Assembly (NCBI RefSeq): GCF_004801305.1
Contig: NZ_SSOD01000001.1
Span: forward strand, 248,001-312,000
Source of the DNA: Pseudothauera rhizosphaerae
Lineage (GTDB): Bacteria > Pseudomonadota > Gammaproteobacteria > Burkholderiales > Rhodocyclaceae
DNA: 64,000 bases
Reading direction: 5' to 3'
Below are positions 61,004 through 64,000 of the stretch, one piece after another; position 1 is the stretch's first letter, and each line of letters begins with the position of its first letter. The position numbers and the translations under genes were made by a program. The notes beneath the pieces were generated by a model. The model made no database searches. It worked only from the letters and a program-made list of their open reading frames with translations, and was not told where the DNA came from.

Positions 61004-61876
61004 TCAGAACGCGCGCTCTTCGCCCACCGTCACGCGGTGCAGCAGGCGGTGCTGCGGGGCGTAGTCGGCGACCGCGTAGTGCACGGTGGCGCGGTTGTCC
61101 CAGATCGCCACGGTGTCCTTTTCCCAACGCAGGCGGGCATGGAAGTCCGGGCGGGTGAAGCGGGCGAACAGCAGGTTCAGCAACTGGTCGCTCTCCTGGC
61201 GCGGCAGGCCCTTGATGTGGCTGGTGAAGTTGGGGTTCACGTACACCAGCTTCCGGCCCGTGACCGGGTGGGTGCGCACCACCGGATGCACCACCGGCAG
61301 GTGTTCGGCGCGCGCCTTGCGGTACAGCGCCTCGCCGTCCGGCTGGGACAGGAAGAAGCGCGGCCAGCCGCTGTGCTCGAAGGAATGCACGCCTTCCAGC
61401 GTCTCCAGGTAGGAACGCAGTTCGGCCGGCAGCGAATCGTAGACGCGCGTGGCGCTCGACCACACGGTGTCGCCGCCCACGGCCGGGATCACGCGGGAGT
61501 AGAGCACCACCGCGGTAGGCGGGTTGGCCTGGAAGGTGATGTCCGCATGCCAGGCGTCGGTGCCGTAGCGATGGCCGCCGGGCTTCGATTCGATCAGCTC
61601 GATCAGGTTCTGGGTCTCGTGGCGGGGGAAAAAGGCCTTGGCCTTGTCCGGATCGCCGAAGATGCGCGCCACCTGGACGTGCCGCTCGGGGGTCAGGGTC
61701 TGGCGGCGCAGGAACAGCACCTGGAATTCCGCCAGCGCCCGGCGCAGCTCGTCGGCCAGCGCAGTGTCCGCGCCCAGGGACAGGTCCAGGCCGTGGATCA
61801 CGGCGCCGATGTTGGGGGTGTAGGGTTCGAGGTCCAGCAGCTTGTAGCCGGGGACGGGGTTTTCACGAACGGACAT
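61004..61876 (-). CDS. TauD/TfdA family Fe(II)/2-oxoglutarate-dependent dioxygenase
   Basis: Dioxygenase of 290 residues. The iron ligands H110 and D112 are in TDAWHADITFQANPP, and the distal His is in IWDNRATVHYAVADY. The Arg that binds 2-oxoglutarate follows in LLHRVTVGEE. TauD releases sulfite from taurine; AtsK-type relatives act on alkylsulfate esters. Inside an ssu operon it broadens the sulfonate/sulfate-ester range. The ATG at 61876 gives the normal N-terminus MSVRENPVPG. Confidence 0.9.
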   Translation of the reverse strand: MSVRENPVPGYKLLDLEPYTPNIGAVIHGLDLSLGADTALADELRRALAEFQVLFLRRQTLTPERHVQVARIFGDPDKAKAFFPRHETQNLIELIESKPGGHRYGTDAWHADITFQANPPTAVVLYSRVIPAVGGDTVWSSATRVYDSLPAELRSYLETLEGVHSFEHSGWPRFFLSQPDGEALYRKARAEHLPVVHPVVRTHPVTGRKLVYVNPNFTSHIKGLPRQESDQLLNLLFARFTRPDFHARLRWEKDTVAIWDNRATVHYAVADYAPQHRLLHRVTVGEERAF

Positions 61877-61879
61877 GGG

Positions 61880-62070
61880 GTGCTCCTTGGGTTCATGACG
61901 TACTCCCCCCTTCAAGGGGGTGAAGCAGGGGTTTCGGCAGGCATGCTTGCCGCCTGCTGAACGACGGAGCGAAGCGCAGGCTCCCGGGTTGGGGTGGGGA
62001 TGGGTTTCTTGCGGTGCTGAACCGAAACCCATCCCCCTCCTAACCTCCCCCTTGAAGGGGGAGGAACTAA
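61880..62070. repeat. GC-rich palindromic element inside the ssu operon
   Basis: The left end has CCCCCCTTCAAGGGGG near 61906 and the right end has CCTCCCCCTTGAAGGGGGAGG-type symmetry at 62044-62064 (10-bp arms). Between them a perfect 13-bp stem GGGGATGGGTTTC/GAAACCCATCCCC spans 61996-62036. The two ends are inverted relatives, as in a REPIN or MITE. It fills most of the 216-bp gap between ssuD and the TauD-like gene. Confidence 0.72.
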
Positions 62071-62092
62071 GGCGCCGGCACCTCGGGAGCCC

Positions 62093-63259
62093 CTAGCTCT
62101 GCGCCGCCTTCGGAAAGCGGTCGTGGGCGACGATCTCGCCGAAGGGGCTGACCAGCTTGGGCGTGCGCAGCCCGACCACGTTGTCCCCGCTGCCGGCCAG
62201 GGGCAGGTGCGGGAACACCAGTTCGGCGAAGCGGTAGGCTTCCTCCAGGTGGGGGTAGCCGGACAGCACGAAGGTGTCGGCGCCGATGGCGGCGTATTCC
62301 TTGAGCCGTTCGGCGATGATCTTGCCGTCGCCCACCAGGGCGGTGCCGGCCCCGCCGCGCACCAGGCCGACGCCGGCCCACAGGTTGGGGGAGACTTCCA
62401 GCTTGTCGCGCCGCCCGCCGTGCAGTTCGCGCATGCGGCGCTGGCCTTCGGAGTCCATGCGCCCCAGGGTCTGCTGCGCGCCGGCGATGGTTTCGTCGTC
62501 CAGTTCGCTGATCAGGCGGTCGGCCGCGGCCCAGGCCTCGGCCTCGGTCTCCCGCGGGATCACGTGCAGGCGTACGCCGAAGCGCACCTGGCGGCCTTCC
62601 TTCTCCGCGCGCTTCTTCACGTCGGCGAACTTGCGCGCCACCTCGTCGGGCGGCTCGCCCCAGGACAGATACAGCTCCACGTGCTTGGCCGCGGTGTCGT
62701 GGGCGCGGTCCGAGGAGCCGCCGAAGAACAGCGGCGGATGGGGCTGCTGCACCGGCGGGAAGAGCTGGCGCGCGCCCTTGACCTGAACGTGTTTGCCGTC
62801 GAAATCCACCGTCTCGCCGGACAGCACGCGCTTCCACACTTCGATGAACTCGTCGGCGTGGTCGTAGCGCTCGTCGTGGCCGAGGAAGATGCCGTCCCCG
62901 GCCAGGTCGTCCGCGTCGCCCCCGGCCACGATGTTCACCAGCAGCCGCCCGCCGGAGAGGCGGTCCAGCGTCGCCGCCTGGCGCGCGGCCACGGTCGGCG
63001 AGATGGTGGCCGGGCGCAGCGCCACCAGGAACTTCAGCCGCTTGGTGACCGGGATCAGGCTGGAGGCGACGATCCACGAATCCTCGCAGAAGCGCCCGGT
63101 GGGGATCAGCACGCCGCCGTAGCCCAGGTTGTCCGCGGCCTGGGCCACCTGCTGCAGGTAGGCCTGGTCCACCACGCGCGCCTCCTTGGCGCTGCCCAGA
63201 TAGCGACCGTCGCCGTGGGTGGGCAGGAACCAGAAGACGTTCAGCTTCTTGTCGCTCAT
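62093..63259 (-). CDS. ssuD: FMNH2-dependent alkanesulfonate monooxygenase SsuD
   Basis: Monooxygenase of 388 residues, the family's normal length. Seen: [16 protein letters not shown] at the start, [20 protein letters not shown] with the conserved Cys, [20 protein letters not shown] and [20 protein letters not shown]. It uses FMNH2 and O2 to release sulfite from C1-C14 sulfonates. A dedicated SsuE is not in this operon; the copy at 43140 may serve. It lies 16 bp after ssu[10 protein letters not shown] at 63259 is the usual start. Confidence 0.93.
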   Translation of the reverse strand: MSDKKLNVFWFLPTHGDGRYLGSAKEARVVDQAYLQQVAQAADNLGYGGVLIPTGRFCEDSWIVASSLIPVTKRLKFLVALRPATISPTVAARQAATLDRLSGGRLLVNIVAGGDADDLAGDGIFLGHDERYDHADEFIEVWKRVLSGETVDFDGKHVQVKGARQLFPPVQQPHPPLFFGGSSDRAHDTAAKHVELYLSWGEPPDEVARKFADVKKRAEKEGRQVRFGVRLHVIPRETEAEAWAAADRLISELDDETIAGAQQTLGRMDSEGQRRMRELHGGRRDKLEVSPNLWAGVGLVRGGAGTALVGDGKIIAERLKEYAAIGADTFVLSGYPHLEEAYRFAELVFPHLPLAGSGDNVVGLRTPKLVSPFGEIVAHDRFPKAAQS

Positions 63260-63275
63260 GTCGCGCGCTCCCACC

Positions 63276-64000
63276 TCAGTTCTTCTTCTGCCCGGCCGTG
63301 GCAGCCACGTCCAGCTTCTTCGGCTGCCACACCACGGAGGCCACGTCGAGCTTCTTCGGGATCAGCTTCAGCTCGAAGAACACGTCGGCGATCTCCTGCT
63401 GCTGCCTGATCACGTCGGCGGTCAGCGGCTTCAACCCGTAGGCGTAGCGCTCCACCGCAACCCTGGCGATCTCCGGGGTCAGGCCGATCTGCGGCGCGAG
63501 AATCCTGGCCGCCTCGTCGTAGTTGGCAACCGTCCACGCACCGCTGCGGTTGACCTCCTCGATGGCCGAGACGAGGACCTCCGGATGCTTTTCGGCGAAT
63601 GGCCGCGCAGCCAGGTAAAAGATGTAGTTATTGACCACGCCGGTGCCGTCGGCGAGGATGCGCGCACCGATCTGCGCCTCGGCCGCGGCGCCGAACGGAT
63701 CCCAGATCACCCAGGCATCGACCGACCCGCTTTCGAAGGCCGCGCGCGCATCGGCCGGCGGCAGGAAGGCAACCTTCACGTCGGAATACTTCAGGCCCTC
63801 GCGTTCCAGCAGCTTCACCAGCAGGTAATGCACGTTGGAGCCCTTGTTGAGCGCGATGCGCTTGCCCTTCAGTTCCTTCACCGACTTGATCGGCGAGTTC
63901 TTCGGCACCAGCAGCTTTTCCGCACGCGGCGCCGCCGGCTCGTTGCCGACGTAAACCAGATTGGCCCCGGCCGCCTGGGCGAACACCGGCGGCGTTTCCC
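63276..64000 (-). CDS. ssuA: aliphatic sulfonate-binding protein SsuA, partial
   Basis: C-terminal ~240 residues of the periplasmic sulfonate receptor; the 5' end is beyond the right edge. Seen: [20 protein letters not shown] at the edge, [20 protein letters not shown], and [20 protein letters not shown], as in SsuA. The C-terminus carries an in-frame 12-residue duplication ([12 protein letters not shown] then [12 protein letters not shown]), caused by a 36-bp-spaced direct repeat at 63305-63359. The frame is open to 64000. Confidence 0.92.
   Translation of the reverse strand, partial: ETPPVFAQAAGANLVYVGNEPAAPRAEKLLVPKNSPIKSVKELKGKRIALNKGSNVHYLLVKLLEREGLKYSDVKVAFLPPADARAAFESGSVDAWVIWDPFGAAAEAQIGARILADGTGVVNNYIFYLAARPFAEKHPEVLVSAIEEVNRSGAWTVANYDEAARILAPQIGLTPEIARVAVERYAYGLKPLTADVIRQQQEIADVFFELKLIPKKLDVASVVWQPKKLDVAATAGQKKN
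63305..63359 (-). repeat. short in-frame direct repeat at the 3' end of ssuA
   Basis: CCACGTCCAGCTTCTTCGG at 63305-63323 and CCACGTCGAGCTTCTTCGG at 63341-63359 differ at one base and are 36 bp apart, giving two PKKLDVA motifs in the protein. Confidence 0.8.

Noticed and set aside
1-64000. CRISPR arrays, tRNA or rRNA genes, phage structural genes
   Set aside because: No spaced short repeats, no cloverleaf or rRNA-like sequence and no phage module were recognised by eye; a tool search could still find a tRNA.

Overview
The window is GC-rich, almost fully coding DNA of a betaproteobacterial type, probably Burkholderiales or a relative. The basis is the codon use, two tctC/Bug-type periplasmic receptors, TctAB, a LigK-type aldolase and several sulfonate-desulfonation modules. 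This is inference; there is no rRNA or core gene to fix the taxon. I see no tRNA, rRNA or CRISPR.

Layout: (1) 1-14942, all minus strand: a catabolic block for organic acids. It has a PaaK-like CoA ligase (cut by the left edge), a GMC oxidoreductase, an ABC receptor, TctA/TctB, an aminotransferase, a GntR/FCD regulator, two Bug receptors, two RraA/LigK-family aldolases, two DUF1932 dehydrogenases and an enolase-superfamily dehydratase. (2) 15330-23541, plus: a tightly coupled Dpp-type ABC importer with a FAD oxidase, an M20 amidohydrolase and an ATC-hydrolase-family protein. (3) 23743-30057: a variable region with a Clp/SppA-like serine protease, an AT-richer integron-cassette segment (one clear attC, a cassette carrying a RelA/SpoT-type protein, a second attC apparently hit by an IS110/IS1111-type element), small accessory genes, a fossil copy of the protease gene's 5' end, and an alpha/beta hydrolase. 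(4) 30259-31680: an isocyanide-hydratase-like protein and a VapBC-like toxin-antitoxin pair with a palindromic operator. (5) 31887-37407, plus: a nitrate/sulfonate-type ABC importer, a membrane cytochrome c and an NtaA/DszA-type flavin monooxygenase. (6) 37663-38993: a STAS+GHKL-ATPase gene followed by a DUF4325 gene.

(7) 39139-50016: an organosulfur block. A four-domain rhodanese and a LysR regulator are divergent. Downstream lie an alpha-hydroxy-acid oxidase, FMN reductase, SsuD-like monooxygenase, SfnB/DszC-like acyl-CoA-dehydrogenase homologue, class II aldolase, MetY-like PLP enzyme, methyltransferase and DMSP-lyase-like cupin. The last three overlap by ATGA. (8) 50140-57633, minus: a TonB receptor, an SbmA/YddA-like ABC protein, TonB, ExbB and ExbD in overlapping order, next to a CueR-like regulator, a CopZ-like chaperone and a DUF2946 protein. 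(9) 57685-64000, minus: an ssu operon (ssuA, ssuD, a TauD-like dioxygenase, ssuC, an ssuB fused to a TOBE domain, and an amidase).

Two repeat families matter. A REPIN/MITE-like palindromic element occurs four times, two copies with near-perfect terminal inverted repeats, and it supplies C-termini or stop codons to neighbouring genes. A second GC-rich palindromic element splits the ssu operon. The overall theme is scavenging of sulfur and carbon from organic acids and organosulfur compounds, with flavin-dependent desulfonation appearing in three separate modules.
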